Assembly (NCBI RefSeq): GCF_008271695.1
Contig: NZ_VKKY01000002.1
Span: 496,001-560,000 of the forward strand
Length of the DNA: 64,000 nucleotides
Origin: Rufibacter hautae
GTDB taxonomy: Bacteria > Bacteroidota > Bacteroidia > Cytophagales > Hymenobacteraceae
Direction: 5' to 3'
Below are positions 24,578-33,337 of this stretch, piece by piece (position 1 is the stretch's first letter; every line of letters starts with the position of its first letter). Made by a program: the position numbers and the translations under genes. Below the pieces are notes generated by a model. It worked only from the letters and a program-made list of their open reading frames with translations, ran no database searches and was not told where the DNA came from.

Positions 24578-27202
24578 TTATTTGATAATGGTAACGCTGC
24601 CCGTGAACGGCTTTTCATCTTTTTTCAACCGGATAATGTAGTAGTAAGTGGCCAAAGGCAACGGACTTCCATTATGGGTTCCATCCCAAGGCTGGCTGTA
24701 CCCGTTGGACTTGAACACCTGGGCGCCGTATCGGTTGAAGATTTCCACGGTGGCCTCTGGGAAGTTCTCAATGTTCTGGATCTCCCAGGTTTCATTGATG
24801 CCATCGCGGTTAGGGCTGAACGTGTTCACAATCACAATGCGCGGCAGAACGGTTACGGTGACGTCATCTACCGCCTCGCAACCTGCTCCACTGGAAACCG
24901 TCACCGTGTAAGTGGTGGTCACGGACGGGGAGGCAAATGGGTTGGCCACATTCGGGTTATCAAGGCCGGTGGTAGGTGTCCATTTGTAGGTGTTTCCGCC
25001 GGTTGCCTTCAACTGCACAATCTGTCCCTGGATGATGGTGGTGTCTCTACCAGCGTTAGCCGAGATAGGAGCAACCGTTACCCTAACAGCCGTACGGCGA
25101 GGGCTCACACACTCATTGGCACTGATCGCTTCCACGTAGAAAGTGGCATCGTTAGTTAAAGGAGGCGTGGAGAAAGGCGAGCCAGAACCAATTGGACTTC
25201 CACCAGTAGCCTCAGTGTACCAGGCGTAGGTGAAGTTACCGGTAGCCGGAAGCACTTCCAGCACCGCAGAACTTCCCTGGCAGGTACTCACATCAGCTGA
25301 CTTTACAATAGGCGCTTGGGGTAATTCCTCAATGTCAATCTTGATGGCTTCGGCCGAAGGCACAAACCCACAGTTTGAATTTTTGTACCGGGCCACTCTT
25401 CTGAACCAGGTTGGCTGTGACACGAAAGCAGGGGTAAAAGATGCCCCGTTTTTGTTGTCAGAACCTTGGGCCGCGGCGGCATCCACGAAGCCAGCGGTGG
25501 CGCTGGTGGTGCTACTTTGCCAAACGTACTCAATATCACCGGAGAGCAGGTTACCGGTGAAGGTGGGTGCGTCTCCTCTACAAACTACTGTTCTGTCTAC
25601 CTCAATGATATTCTCGCTTGGATCAATCACCGGTAGCACCTCAATGGTGATCACGTTGCTGAGGTTAGGCGTGTCGCACCCCTCAAACGTAACCGTACGG
25701 CGGTATTCTGTGGTCTGCGATAGTTCCGCTGGGGAGTAGCTCTGCTGGTCGTTTCTACCTGCGGCAGGAGCGAAGGCGGTTTCTCCCTCCGCCCGGCTTT
25801 CCCAAAGGTAGATGGGGCGGTTCGTACCCACCCGGGCATCGTTACCGGTAAGTGCGGCGGGTTTGGTATCCGCGCAAATGGTCTGCGCAGTGCCAATGGT
25901 GTTCTGGATGTCTTGCTGAATGATGTTAATGGTAAACTCAGCGCGCTCCAGGCTCTCGCAACCATTCTCCACGGCGGTAATATAGAATACCGTTCTGCTG
26001 GTGACAGGGCCTACAAAATAGGAAGGTACCGGTCCGCCGGTGTTCAGCGGGGTCGTGCTAGTTGGAGAAGAATAGAAGTTATAGGATTTGGTTGGGTCAT
26101 TAGGGCTGGGTGCTATTTCATACGTGCCACCGGCGCAGGTAGAGGTTTGGGTTTCCTGCAAGAATGGCTTGGCTGGCAGCGGCGTGAAATCTATGTTGAT
26201 GAGCGTTGGTCCCTGTAAAACGTCAGAGAATTCGCACTCATTCGCATAAACTAAGGAAACCACATAAGATCCCCTTTTCGGAAAAGTAAACCTTGGGTTT
26301 TCAGCCTTGGGGTCACTGATGGTAGCTCCTGTCCCAGAAACTATAGTCCATTGAATAGATCCTGCTCTAAGCGTGCCTAAGTTGTAATCCAGTTTTCCGT
26401 CCTGACTTCCTATTAATTGGCTTCCATTGATGGTCAACGGCGGAGCATTAGGAGAAAGGTCCTCGCATTCGCTAATGGCCTGGGCGTTAGCCTGCGGATA
26501 CACGATGACTACATTCTCTTCGTGTACATACCGCCCATCAGACTCTGCGTCTGGATTATCAGGATCTACCGGATCTTCTGGGCCATCAGGGTTATTGGCG
26601 TCAAAGCAAGCGCCTTTGATACGCAGCCTTATGGTGTAACTTCCCTTCAGGTTGAACTGTATGATGGGGTTTTCCGAAGTGGAATCAGTTCCCTCGATGA
26701 ATTTTGCCACAGTGGTGGGAACCTGCTCGTCGCTGCTGTCGGTGATCTCCCAGGCATAAGTCAGGCCCGTGGCCGGGGTAGACTCGTTCTTCAAGGTAAC
26801 CTTCACGGGGATACCGCAGGTGTCGGCACTCTGGGGCGTCATGCGCTCCCGTTTATCCACAGTGAACTTCGCTTCCTCCTTGTTCACCGTCATGGCCACG
26901 GCATCAGAGGTGTCTGCGGCGCAGGATGGGCCTCTCACAATAACCGTATAGCTACCGGATTCTTCTAAAGGATAAGTGCTTTGGTTTGCGTTAGGAATAT
27001 TGACCCCGTCTTTTTGCCATTGGTACAGAAAATTCTGGCCAGACGGAGTAGCCGTCAATGCGGTGCCAGAGCAGACTGTGGTTTGAGCAGGAGGGGTGAT
27101 GGCAGCCCCACAAGGTGATGGCGGGGTGGTTTGCCCATAAAGGAAAGAGGAGCTATAGAGATATATAGCAAATATCAGCAGATAGCTTTTGAATGAATGC
27201 AT
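24578..27202 (-). CDS. Large secreted protein with type B gliding/T9SS sorting domain
   Basis: 874 residues with a signal peptide (YLLIFAIYLYSSSFLYGQ). Multiple Ig-like/PKD-like modules follow, with tryptophan and cysteine in repeated positions (CSGTALTATPSGQNFLYQWQ; CADTKPAALTGNDARVG; CQGSSAVLEVLPATGNFTYAWY). A PKD-like module (ANAGRDTTIIQGQIVQLKATGG) precedes the C-terminal ~85 residues. These are NTFSPNRDGINETWEI, FNRYGAQVF, PWDGTHNGSPLP, YYYIIRL, the type B sorting domain (gliding motility-associated C-terminal family). The protein is therefore predicted to be exported by T9SS with the adjacent PorP/SprF. It contains no enzyme motif; adhesin or surface-coat function is inferred. Confidence 0.9.
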   Translation of the reverse strand: MHSFKSYLLIFAIYLYSSSFLYGQTTPPSPCGAAITPPAQTTVCSGTALTATPSGQNFLYQWQKDGVNIPNANQSTYPLEESGSYTVIVRGPSCAADTSDAVAMTVNKEEAKFTVDKRERMTPQSADTCGIPVKVTLKNESTPATGLTYAWEITDSSDEQVPTTVAKFIEGTDSTSENPIIQFNLKGSYTIRLRIKGACFDANNPDGPEDPVDPDNPDAESDGRYVHEENVVIVYPQANAQAISECEDLSPNAPPLTINGSQLIGSQDGKLDYNLGTLRAGSIQWTIVSGTGATISDPKAENPRFTFPKRGSYVVSLVYANECEFSDVLQGPTLINIDFTPLPAKPFLQETQTSTCAGGTYEIAPSPNDPTKSYNFYSSPTSTTPLNTGGPVPSYFVGPVTSRTVFYITAVENGCESLERAEFTINIIQQDIQNTIGTAQTICADTKPAALTGNDARVGTNRPIYLWESRAEGETAFAPAAGRNDQQSYSPAELSQTTEYRRTVTFEGCDTPNLSNVITIEVLPVIDPSENIIEVDRTVVCRGDAPTFTGNLLSGDIEYVWQSSTTSATAGFVDAAAAQGSDNKNGASFTPAFVSQPTWFRRVARYKNSNCGFVPSAEAIKIDIEELPQAPIVKSADVSTCQGSSAVLEVLPATGNFTYAWYTEATGGSPIGSGSPFSTPPLTNDATFYVEAISANECVSPRRTAVRVTVAPISANAGRDTTIIQGQIVQLKATGGNTYKWTPTTGLDNPNVANPFASPSVTTTYTVTVSSGAGCEAVDDVTVTVLPRIVIVNTFSPNRDGINETWEIQNIENFPEATVEIFNRYGAQVFKSNGYSQPWDGTHNGSPLPLATYYYIIRLKKDEKPFTGSVTIIK

Positions 27203-28040
27203 TCGGTTTTCTGGAATAAGTAAACAACATCAAATACAGGTAAACATGTTGAAGAAGGAAATTCCACAGAACTATTCCGTCTGCCAATCCAGAAACAGAG
27301 TGCTTTTCTAATTTGATCCAGATGTAGGAGTGTGGTAATAGTTATATCAAATGTTCTCTCTTCTTAAGTATATGAACCTCTTGTTATTAATCGTAAAAAA
27401 AGGAGTTTTAGTATACTGTTTCCCTTAACTATTTCCTTAAAACAAAAGGGAAAAAAGCACTTGGTCTTTGGCTTCTCGCATTCTCAGGTTCCTGGCATAT
27501 CAGCCTACCCAAAATACACAATAAAACCAAATCCACAACCTGGCAAGCCCAAATCCTTGGCCACGTTCGTCTGACCTTCCTTAAAGACCGAACATTACCA
27601 CGGTTCTATCCTTTACCTCCTAGAGTACTCCTAAGCAGAGTAATAGTTTCCCTTAAAGAAACTAAAACTATAATAAAAAATGGAAAATACTGTACTTCTT
27701 AACAAAGAGATAAAATAATACTCTCACTTATGTTCAATCTTTCTAAGGAAGCAGAGATTTCTTAAAGGATGAAGCGGAGTACATAATGTAAAGAAACTAG
27801 AAGTAGCTATGGGTTCTTAGTTGGAAGTGCTACGCTGTTTTTTACCAACTAAGAAAGCTGAGTCGATATGATATGATTATGCCTCCGGTTACCTGATGAG
27901 TAGATGATGACTTGAGCTTGGAAGAGGAGGAAAGTCGTTTTAGCCCTTGATTAAGCAAAAAAGGCCACAAACAGAGGGCTTCTACTTGTAGGGTAAAGTT
28001 ACTCAGATGAAACTCTAGTATCATCTGAGTAACTGTAGTG
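27203..28040. other. Intergenic region, 838 bp, no gene found
   Basis: The longest plain gap in the window. It is AT-rich and has only short frames without coding character. A 14-bp perfect hairpin at 27997-28034 ends the nitrilase-family gene. No promoter consensus for the type B cargo gene was found: CAAATACA near 27228 is one base from the minus-strand -7 form, but no -33 match exists. Confidence 0.6.
27997..28034 (-). terminator. Terminator-like hairpin of the amidase gene
   Basis: AGTTACTCAGATGA (27997-28010) and TCATCTGAGTAACT (28021-28034) are perfect over 14 bp, loop 10. It lies 6 bp after the stop. Only TTT follows on the minus strand. Confidence 0.6.
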
Positions 28041-28811
28041 CTACTTTATTGGGTTAGAAACTGTCTGTTGGTAGGCGTAATCTGGATATTGCCTTTCTAT
28101 CAATTCTTGGGTAGTGGTGTTAAATACCAACAGACCCTCCTCCGTGCCGTTGAGCTGACCTAGGAGGTCGCCTTGGTTATTCCAGATAGATGATTTACCT
28201 CCGCAGGTGAAGTTATCGGAAAAACCTACGCAATTGGCTAGGCCTATGGTCATGACATAACTCTTTGACACCTCGGTCAGTCTCTCTAAGGCTTTGTCCA
28301 TGCCCTTCACGGATTTGGCCACGCTGGCTAGGTAGATTTCTGCTCCGTTTCGGGACGCATCTTGCGCGTGTTGGGGAACAAATACCTCATAGCAAATGGC
28401 TAGTGCTACTTTAGGTTTTTGGCTGAGAAAGCTGATGTTGTTATGACCACCTACGAAGAATGGTTCCTCATCTGCGTGCAGGAATTTTTTTGAATAGGTT
28501 TGCCTTGGCTGATAAGGCTGAAAGAACACCAAACTGATACAGGTTCCCGCTTCCGATTTGATGGGGACGCCTATGCCTATGGTCACCTGTGCACTGTTGC
28601 TGATGTCCTGAAAAGGGTCAAACCTTTTATCCTCTGGGGTGGTGGCTAGTGCTTCGGCCAGTTCTGGTTCATACCCGGTGATGGAAAGCTCCGGGAAAAT
28701 GATGGTATCCGCACCTAAGGCAAGCGCCTCTGATATAAAAGTTAAGTGGTTTTCTATATTCCCCTGGATGTCTCCCTTAATGGGTTTGGTCTGAACTACA
28801 CAGATTTTCAT
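28041..28811 (-). CDS. Carbon-nitrogen hydrolase (nitrilase superfamily)
   Basis: 256 residues. The catalytic triad is visible: Glu in IIFPELSITGYE (about residue 42), Lys in YSKKFLHADEE (about 107), Cys in ALAICYEVFVP (about 139). SVAKSVKGMDKALE follows, as in the amidase branch. It cleaves C-N bonds in amides; the natural substrate is unknown. There is no signal peptide, so it is cytoplasmic. It stands alone, with a P36-like copy at its 5' end. Confidence 0.85.
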   Translation of the reverse strand: MKICVVQTKPIKGDIQGNIENHLTFISEALALGADTIIFPELSITGYEPELAEALATTPEDKRFDPFQDISNSAQVTIGIGVPIKSEAGTCISLVFFQPYQPRQTYSKKFLHADEEPFFVGGHNNISFLSQKPKVALAICYEVFVPQHAQDASRNGAEIYLASVAKSVKGMDKALERLTEVSKSYVMTIGLANCVGFSDNFTCGGKSSIWNNQGDLLGQLNGTEEGLLVFNTTTQELIERQYPDYAYQQTVSNPIK

Positions 28812-28815
28812 TTCT

Positions 28816-28847
28816 TGGCCTTTTTATAGGAACTGCCCCATAAACGG
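28816..28847. repeat. P36 palindrome
   Basis: TTGGCCTTTTTATAG then GAACTGCCCCATAAACGG. It lies 5 bp upstream of the amidase start. Confidence 0.45.
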
Positions 28848-28974
28848 CAACTGTTTCAGGAGGGAAATTACATAATCTTTTCGCAAAGAATGACCAGAAG
28901 CTCCTTTATATAATTGTGGGTTAAGAATGCAGTCTCCTATAGAAGAATCAAAAGTCCATTTTCCTCCATCCTCC

Positions 28975-29412
28975 TCATTTTGCCAGGTTGACCTTAACAG
29001 AAAGGGAAGTGATACGTGATGATGCCATACCTCCTCTTTTGAAAAGGGGAGAAGTGTTCTGATGCAGCGACAAGGATACAGCCTTTTTCTTAGTGCTTGA
29101 TGATTCTATAAATAGCGGAATACTTAGAACGCACAGGCCTACACCCGCAGAAGCTACATCCTCATGGGTATCCGTCGTATAGGGGTAGTTCCCCAATAAT
29201 ACCTTTGGTTTATCCTCAGCCTCCAACTCATGCAGCAAAAGACTTACGGTGGCTATGGTTATACCTGTGCCAAGCGCAATCCAAGCCCAGTTTTTTTGGC
29301 TTTTTGCCTTTTGTATATATTCAGCCTGGGAGAGTTTTAGGCGTTCAGGTTTTCTTTGCCCATACATAGTCTGCGAGAAAAGAAGCATTAAAAGGAATAG
29401 AGTTGTTTTCAT
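28975..29412 (-). CDS. Small membrane protein of unknown function
   Basis: 145 residues from the ATG at 29412 (MKTTLFLLMLLFSQTMYGQ), which gives a proper signal peptide; a longer frame from 29469 would put 19 polar residues before it. Hydrophobic stretches at about residues 43-62 (WAWIALGTGITIATVSLLL) and 86-104 (DVASAGVGLCVLSIPLFI) suggest two membrane segments. The C-terminus is basic and Ser-rich. Such 'signal peptide plus two TM' proteins are widespread in Bacteroidota with no known role. Confidence 0.55.
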   Translation of the reverse strand: MKTTLFLLMLLFSQTMYGQRKPERLKLSQAEYIQKAKSQKNWAWIALGTGITIATVSLLLHELEAEDKPKVLLGNYPYTTDTHEDVASAGVGLCVLSIPLFIESSSTKKKAVSLSLHQNTSPLFKRGGMASSRITSLSVKVNLAK

Positions 29413-29607
29413 CTCATTTATAAGAAATGATCCATTTTGATGGACGGGCTTCAATTGGAAACACGGCACTTGTGGGTTGGTGCTTGTGGGTAGGAGAGGA
29501 GATGATTTGGGTATGAACCCAATAGAGAATCAGAGGTATATGTATAAGATAATCAATGGCTTAACCAATAGCAAAGGAATAAAGCCTTTTGTGCTAGCTG
29601 AGTTATG

Positions 29608-29642
29608 ATTTAAGCCTTTATTCTTTAAAACAGCTTAAAAAC
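29608..29642. repeat. P36 palindrome
   Basis: Left GATTTAAGCCTTTATTC, right TTTAAAACAGCTTAAAAAC. It abuts the pgm terminator. Confidence 0.55.
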
Positions 29643-29679
29643 AAAAGGGCTTTCCTGCATTAACCAGGAAAGCCCTTTT
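29643..29679 (-). terminator. Terminator of the phosphoglucomutase gene
   Basis: AAAAGGGCTTTCCTG and CAGGAAAGCCCTTTT are perfect over 15 bp with a 7-base loop. Confidence 0.85.
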
Positions 29680-29697
29680 TACTTAAAACTAGATAGT

Positions 29698-31446
29698 TTA
29701 TTTCAGGTTCAGATCGGTGATGATCCGTTGAATTTTGTCATTCAGTTTCTGACCTACCTGGTCAAATTCATCGGCGGAAGCCAGGGGCTCGCGTACGCTG
29801 AAGTAGAACTTAATCTTAGGCTCGGTGCCGGAGGGTCTGGCCGATACTTTGGTGCCGTCCTCGGTGAGGAACTGGAGCACGTTGGAGCTTTCCAGGCCTG
29901 TGGCGCTTTCCTCGCCGTTGCGCAAGTTTCTCCGGAAACCGGTCTTATAATCGATCAACTCCACTACTTCAGAACCTGCAATGGATTTGGGCGGATTCTC
30001 ACGCAGTTCCTGCATCATTTCCTGGATTTCCTGAGCACCGCGGTGTCCTTTTTTGGTCAGAGAGATGAGGTCCTCCTTGTAGAAGCCAAACTCCTGGTAC
30101 ATCTGGATCATGAGTTCGTAGAGGCTCTTGCCCTGGTCTTTGGCGGCCGCTGTCATTTCCGCGATCATGGCGCAGGAAGATACCGCGTCTTTGTCGCGCA
30201 CGAAATCACCCACCAGGAAGCCGTAGCTTTCCTCGCCGCCGCAGATGTACTGAGCCTCGCCTTCTTTCTCGCGCATGATGGTCGCAATGTACTTGAATCC
30301 GGTAAGGGTCTCATAGCAATCTACCCCGAAGCCCTCGGCCACGCGGTTGATGAGATCGGTGGTCACGATGGTGTTCACCACGTATTCTTTGCCGGTGAGT
30401 TTACCGGCTTTTTTCCAGGCCTGCAGGATGTAGTAAGTAAGGAGAGCCGCAGTCTGGTTTCCGTTAAGGAGGACAAACTGACCGTTCAGGTCGCGGACGG
30501 CGATGCCCACGCGGTCAGCATCGGGGTCAGTGGCCAGCACCAGCTCGGCGTTCAGTTCCTGGGCTTTCTGCATGGCCAGGTTCATGGCGTCTTTCTCCTC
30601 AGGGTTCGGGTAGACCACCGTTGGGAAGTTGCCGTCAGGAGTAGCCTGCGCTTCCAGAACGTGCACGTTCGTAAAACCGAAACGTTCCAGCGCACGTGGT
30701 ACCAACGTAATGCCGGTTCCGTGGATAGGGGTGAAGACAATGCTCAGGTCGTGCTGGCGTTTGATCATCTCGGGGTCTACTGAAAGTGTCGCCACTTTGT
30801 CCAGGTACGCCTGGTCCAACTCATCCAAAATGAACTCCACGTTCGCCTCGTTGCGCTCAAACTTCACCTGGTCCAGCGAGGTGATTTTGTTTACCTCGGC
30901 AATAATGTTCTTATCGTGCGGAGCCGTTACCTGACCGCCGTCGTTCCAGTAGGCTTTGTAGCCGTTGTATTCTTTGGGGTTGTGCGAGGCCGTCAAAACC
31001 ACGCCGCTCTGGCAACCCAGGTGCCGGATGGCGAAGGACAGTTCCGGCGTAGGGCGCAGTTCACTGAAGAAGTACACCTTGATGCCGTTGGCGCTGAACA
31101 CATCGGCAACCACGTTGGCGAAGTAGGGGCTGTTGTTGCGGCTGTCGTGCGCAATGGCCACACTGATTTGCTGACCGGGAAAAGACTTCAGCAGGTAATT
31201 GCTCAGGCCCTGGGTAGCCATGCCTACTGTGTAGCGGTTCATGCGGTTGCTGCCCACGCCCATGATGCCGCGCAGACCGCCGGTCCCAAACTCCAGGTCC
31301 TTGTAGAAAGAATCGGTGAGGGCATCAGAGTCCTGGCTGTCAATAAGGCGTTGCAGTTCGGTCTTGGTGTCTTGGTCATAGGCACCCTCTAGCCAGGTGT
31401 TCACCTTGGTCAATACGGCTGGTTCCAGCGATAGATTATTATCCAT
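29698..31446 (-). CDS. Phosphoglucomutase / phosphomannomutase
   Basis: 582 residues, typical of the PGM2-like alpha-D-phosphohexomutases. The phosphoserine loop is VLTASHNPKEYNGYKAYW. The magnesium loop is LATDPDADRVGIAV. The sugar-binding loop is CGGEESYGFLVGDF. The C-terminal phosphate-binding RPSGTEPKIKFYF is intact. It interconverts hexose-1- and hexose-6-phosphate and feeds glycogen or cell-wall sugars. A single gene with its own terminator; HPPD follows upstream on the same strand, 72 bp away, without a clear functional link. I cannot tell glucose from mannose preference. Confidence 0.9.
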   Translation of the reverse strand: MDNNLSLEPAVLTKVNTWLEGAYDQDTKTELQRLIDSQDSDALTDSFYKDLEFGTGGLRGIMGVGSNRMNRYTVGMATQGLSNYLLKSFPGQQISVAIAHDSRNNSPYFANVVADVFSANGIKVYFFSELRPTPELSFAIRHLGCQSGVVLTASHNPKEYNGYKAYWNDGGQVTAPHDKNIIAEVNKITSLDQVKFERNEANVEFILDELDQAYLDKVATLSVDPEMIKRQHDLSIVFTPIHGTGITLVPRALERFGFTNVHVLEAQATPDGNFPTVVYPNPEEKDAMNLAMQKAQELNAELVLATDPDADRVGIAVRDLNGQFVLLNGNQTAALLTYYILQAWKKAGKLTGKEYVVNTIVTTDLINRVAEGFGVDCYETLTGFKYIATIMREKEGEAQYICGGEESYGFLVGDFVRDKDAVSSCAMIAEMTAAAKDQGKSLYELMIQMYQEFGFYKEDLISLTKKGHRGAQEIQEMMQELRENPPKSIAGSEVVELIDYKTGFRRNLRNGEESATGLESSNVLQFLTEDGTKVSARPSGTEPKIKFYFSVREPLASADEFDQVGQKLNDKIQRIITDLNLK

Positions 31447-31467
31447 AGTTTTGTAGAAAAAGGCAAA

Positions 31468-31511
31468 AGCGTTTAGGGGCTGTTTTGGAGAAAACAGTCT
31501 CAGAACGGCTT
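31468..31511. repeat. P36 palindrome between pgm and hppD
   Basis: Left AAGCGTTTAGGGGCTGTTTT, right GAAAACAGTCTCAGAACGG. Close to consensus at the centre. Confidence 0.65.
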
Positions 31512-31518
31512 TCCAGGT

Positions 31519-32619
31519 TTATAGGTTACCCCGCAGGGCTTGTTCACGTTCAATTGACTCAAACAGCGCTTTGAAATTCCCCTTCCCGAAGGATTTGGCG
31601 CCTTTCCGCTGGATGATCTCATAGAAAACCGTAGGCCGGTCTTCCACGGGTTTGGTGAAGATCTGCAGCAGGTAGCCTTCGTTGTCTCGGTCCACCAGGA
31701 TGTTGAGGTCTTGCAAAGGTTTCAGGTCCTCGTCTATGTGGCCCACGCGGTCCAACAGGTCGGCGTAGTAGGAACTGGGCACGCTCAGGAACTCCACTCC
31801 GCGCCGGCGCAACTCGTCCACGGTAGACACAATATCATCGGTGGCAATGGCGATGTGCTGCACGCCCGGGCTGTGATAATAGTCCAGGTACTCTTCAATC
31901 TGCGATTTCTTCTTGCCCTCGGCAGGTTCGTTGATCGGGAATTTGACGTAGCCGTTGCCGTTGCTCATCACCTTGCTCATTAAGGCTGAGTACTCCGTGG
32001 AGATGTCCTCATCGTCAAAGGTGAGCAGCAGCTGGAAGCCCATCACCTTGGCGTAAAAGTCCACCCAGGTGTTCATCTCGCCCCAACCCACGTTGCCCAC
32101 GCAATGGTCCACGTGTTTCAACCCCACAGGCGCCACCGGCACCGGGCTTTTACGCGGCTTGTAACCCGGCATAAAGGCGCCGGTGTAGTTCTTGCGCTCT
32201 ACAAACGTATGGATGGTCTCACCATAGGTATAGATAGACGAAATGCGTACCTCACCATACTCATCAGTAAGGGTCTGCGGCTCTCCCGCCGATCTGGCAC
32301 CGCGTTTGGTGGTTTCCTCGTAGGCTTGGTAGGCATCGTCTACCCACAGAGCCATCACCTTCACACCATCGCCGTGCAGGCGCACGTGCTCAGAGATAGG
32401 CGAGTCTGGCATCAGGGAGGTGGTGAGCACAAACCTGATCTTGCCCTGTTGCAGGACGTAAGAAGCCCGGTCCCGCACACCGGTTTCAGGGCCGGCGTAG
32501 GCTACCAACTCAAACCCGAAGGCGCTTTGGTAGAAGTAGGCGCTCTGCTTGGCGTTGCCCACGTAGAATTCGATGTAATCTGTACCGTTGAGGGGAAGAA
32601 AATCGGTGGGCTCAGCCAT
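31519..32619 (-). CDS. hppD: 4-hydroxyphenylpyruvate dioxygenase
   Basis: 366 residues, normal length. Two vicinal-oxygen-chelate domains are seen. The iron ligands lie in LKHVDHCVGNV (first His), SPGVQHIAIATDDIV (second His) and TVFYEIIQRKG (Glu). The N-terminal domain starts DYIEFYVGNAKQSAYFYQSAFGF. It turns 4-hydroxyphenylpyruvate into homogentisate in tyrosine degradation. Homogentisate 1,2-dioxygenase, usually next to it in Bacteroidota, is not in this window. Preceded by a 159-bp spacer to a divergent gene. Confidence 0.93.
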   Translation of the reverse strand: MAEPTDFLPLNGTDYIEFYVGNAKQSAYFYQSAFGFELVAYAGPETGVRDRASYVLQQGKIRFVLTTSLMPDSPISEHVRLHGDGVKVMALWVDDAYQAYEETTKRGARSAGEPQTLTDEYGEVRISSIYTYGETIHTFVERKNYTGAFMPGYKPRKSPVPVAPVGLKHVDHCVGNVGWGEMNTWVDFYAKVMGFQLLLTFDDEDISTEYSALMSKVMSNGNGYVKFPINEPAEGKKKSQIEEYLDYYHSPGVQHIAIATDDIVSTVDELRRRGVEFLSVPSSYYADLLDRVGHIDEDLKPLQDLNILVDRDNEGYLLQIFTKPVEDRPTVFYEIIQRKGAKSFGKGNFKALFESIEREQALRGNL

Positions 32620-32731
32620 AGGGGAGGTTTTTTGGGGAATAGCTCTGGTTAAAATGTCAATTTGTGTAAAAATAGAATAAATGCGCAGGAAAGAAAATAG
32701 GTTTTTCGCGTAGGGTATTTGGGGCGTCTAC

Positions 32732-32762
32732 TTGGAAATAGTCTCAGATGTTATAAAATTTG
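32732..32762 (+). promoter_or_regulatory. Possible promoter of the 32779 gene
   Basis: TTG (32732-32734), 19 bases, then TAAAATTTG (32754-32762), one base longer than the TAnnTTTG consensus. The start codon is 16 bp after it. Confidence 0.4.
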
Positions 32763-32778
32763 TAAAAAATAAGAACCC

Positions 32779-33174
32779 ATGAATATCCAGGAACTGAATA
32801 CCGCGCTGGTCACGATAATCCAGAAAAAGCAGGAACTAAGCAAACTCTCTTACAATGATAATCGCTACGATGACGTGGAAGAGGAGCTGCATGATTTGGA
32901 GGATGAGTTCAACGACAACTTCGGCGAGTATCTGGAAGACGTTTTAGGCGATGTGCACATGAAAGTATGCCCAGACACCGATGTCCTGCTCCCTACCGCT
33001 TACCTGCCAGAAACCCTGAACGCAGAGGAACTGAACGGCAAGCAGGGCGTGTGGGTGGAGGCCGATGCTTACCCCAACAAAGAAGCCCGCCTGGTGTTGA
33101 TCCCTAACCCAACCCGGCTCTTCCTAAGCGTGGGCAAAACCGTGCGCGAAGAAGTCTGGAACGCTGACGTTTAG
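32779..33174 (+). CDS. Conserved-looking hypothetical protein
   Basis: 131 residues, soluble. The N-terminal half is a charged helical segment (IQELNTALVTIIQKKQELSKLSYND, then DDVEEELHDLEDEFNDNFGEYLEDVL) that could form a coiled coil. The C-terminal half is strand-rich (QGVWVEADAY, EARLVLIPNPTRLFLSVG). It is a stand-alone gene with its own terminator. I do not know a function. Confidence 0.65.
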   Translation: MNIQELNTALVTIIQKKQELSKLSYNDNRYDDVEEELHDLEDEFNDNFGEYLEDVLGDVHMKVCPDTDVLLPTAYLPETLNAEELNGKQGVWVEADAYPNKEARLVLIPNPTRLFLSVGKTVREEVWNADV

Positions 33175-33218
33175 TCTTCGTCTTTGGCCTCGTAGCCAAA
33201 ATATGCGCCAAGAAATAC

Positions 33219-33243
33219 GGCTCCTGCTAAGCAGGAGCCTTTT
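33219..33243 (+). terminator. Terminator of the 32779 gene
   Basis: GGCTCCTGC, loop TAA, GCAGGAGCC, then TTTT. Confidence 0.88.
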
Positions 33244-33244
33244 C

Positions 33245-33281
33245 TGTTTTAAGGCAGTTTTTTAGTTAAACGGTTAAAAAC
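33245..33281. repeat. P36 palindrome
   Basis: Left TGTTTTAAGGCAGTTTTT, right TAGTTAAACGGTTAAAAAC. It directly follows the terminator above. Confidence 0.5.
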
Positions 33282-33337
33282 ATAAAGCTTTAGAGCATGC
33301 CTGTTGTAATTAATTTTTATTGTTGCTATCCTTCAGG

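Noticed and set aside
29728..30783. 351-codon open frame antisense to phosphoglucomutase
   Set aside because: It is a by-product of codon bias in the phosphoglucomutase gene, which has all its active-site loops.
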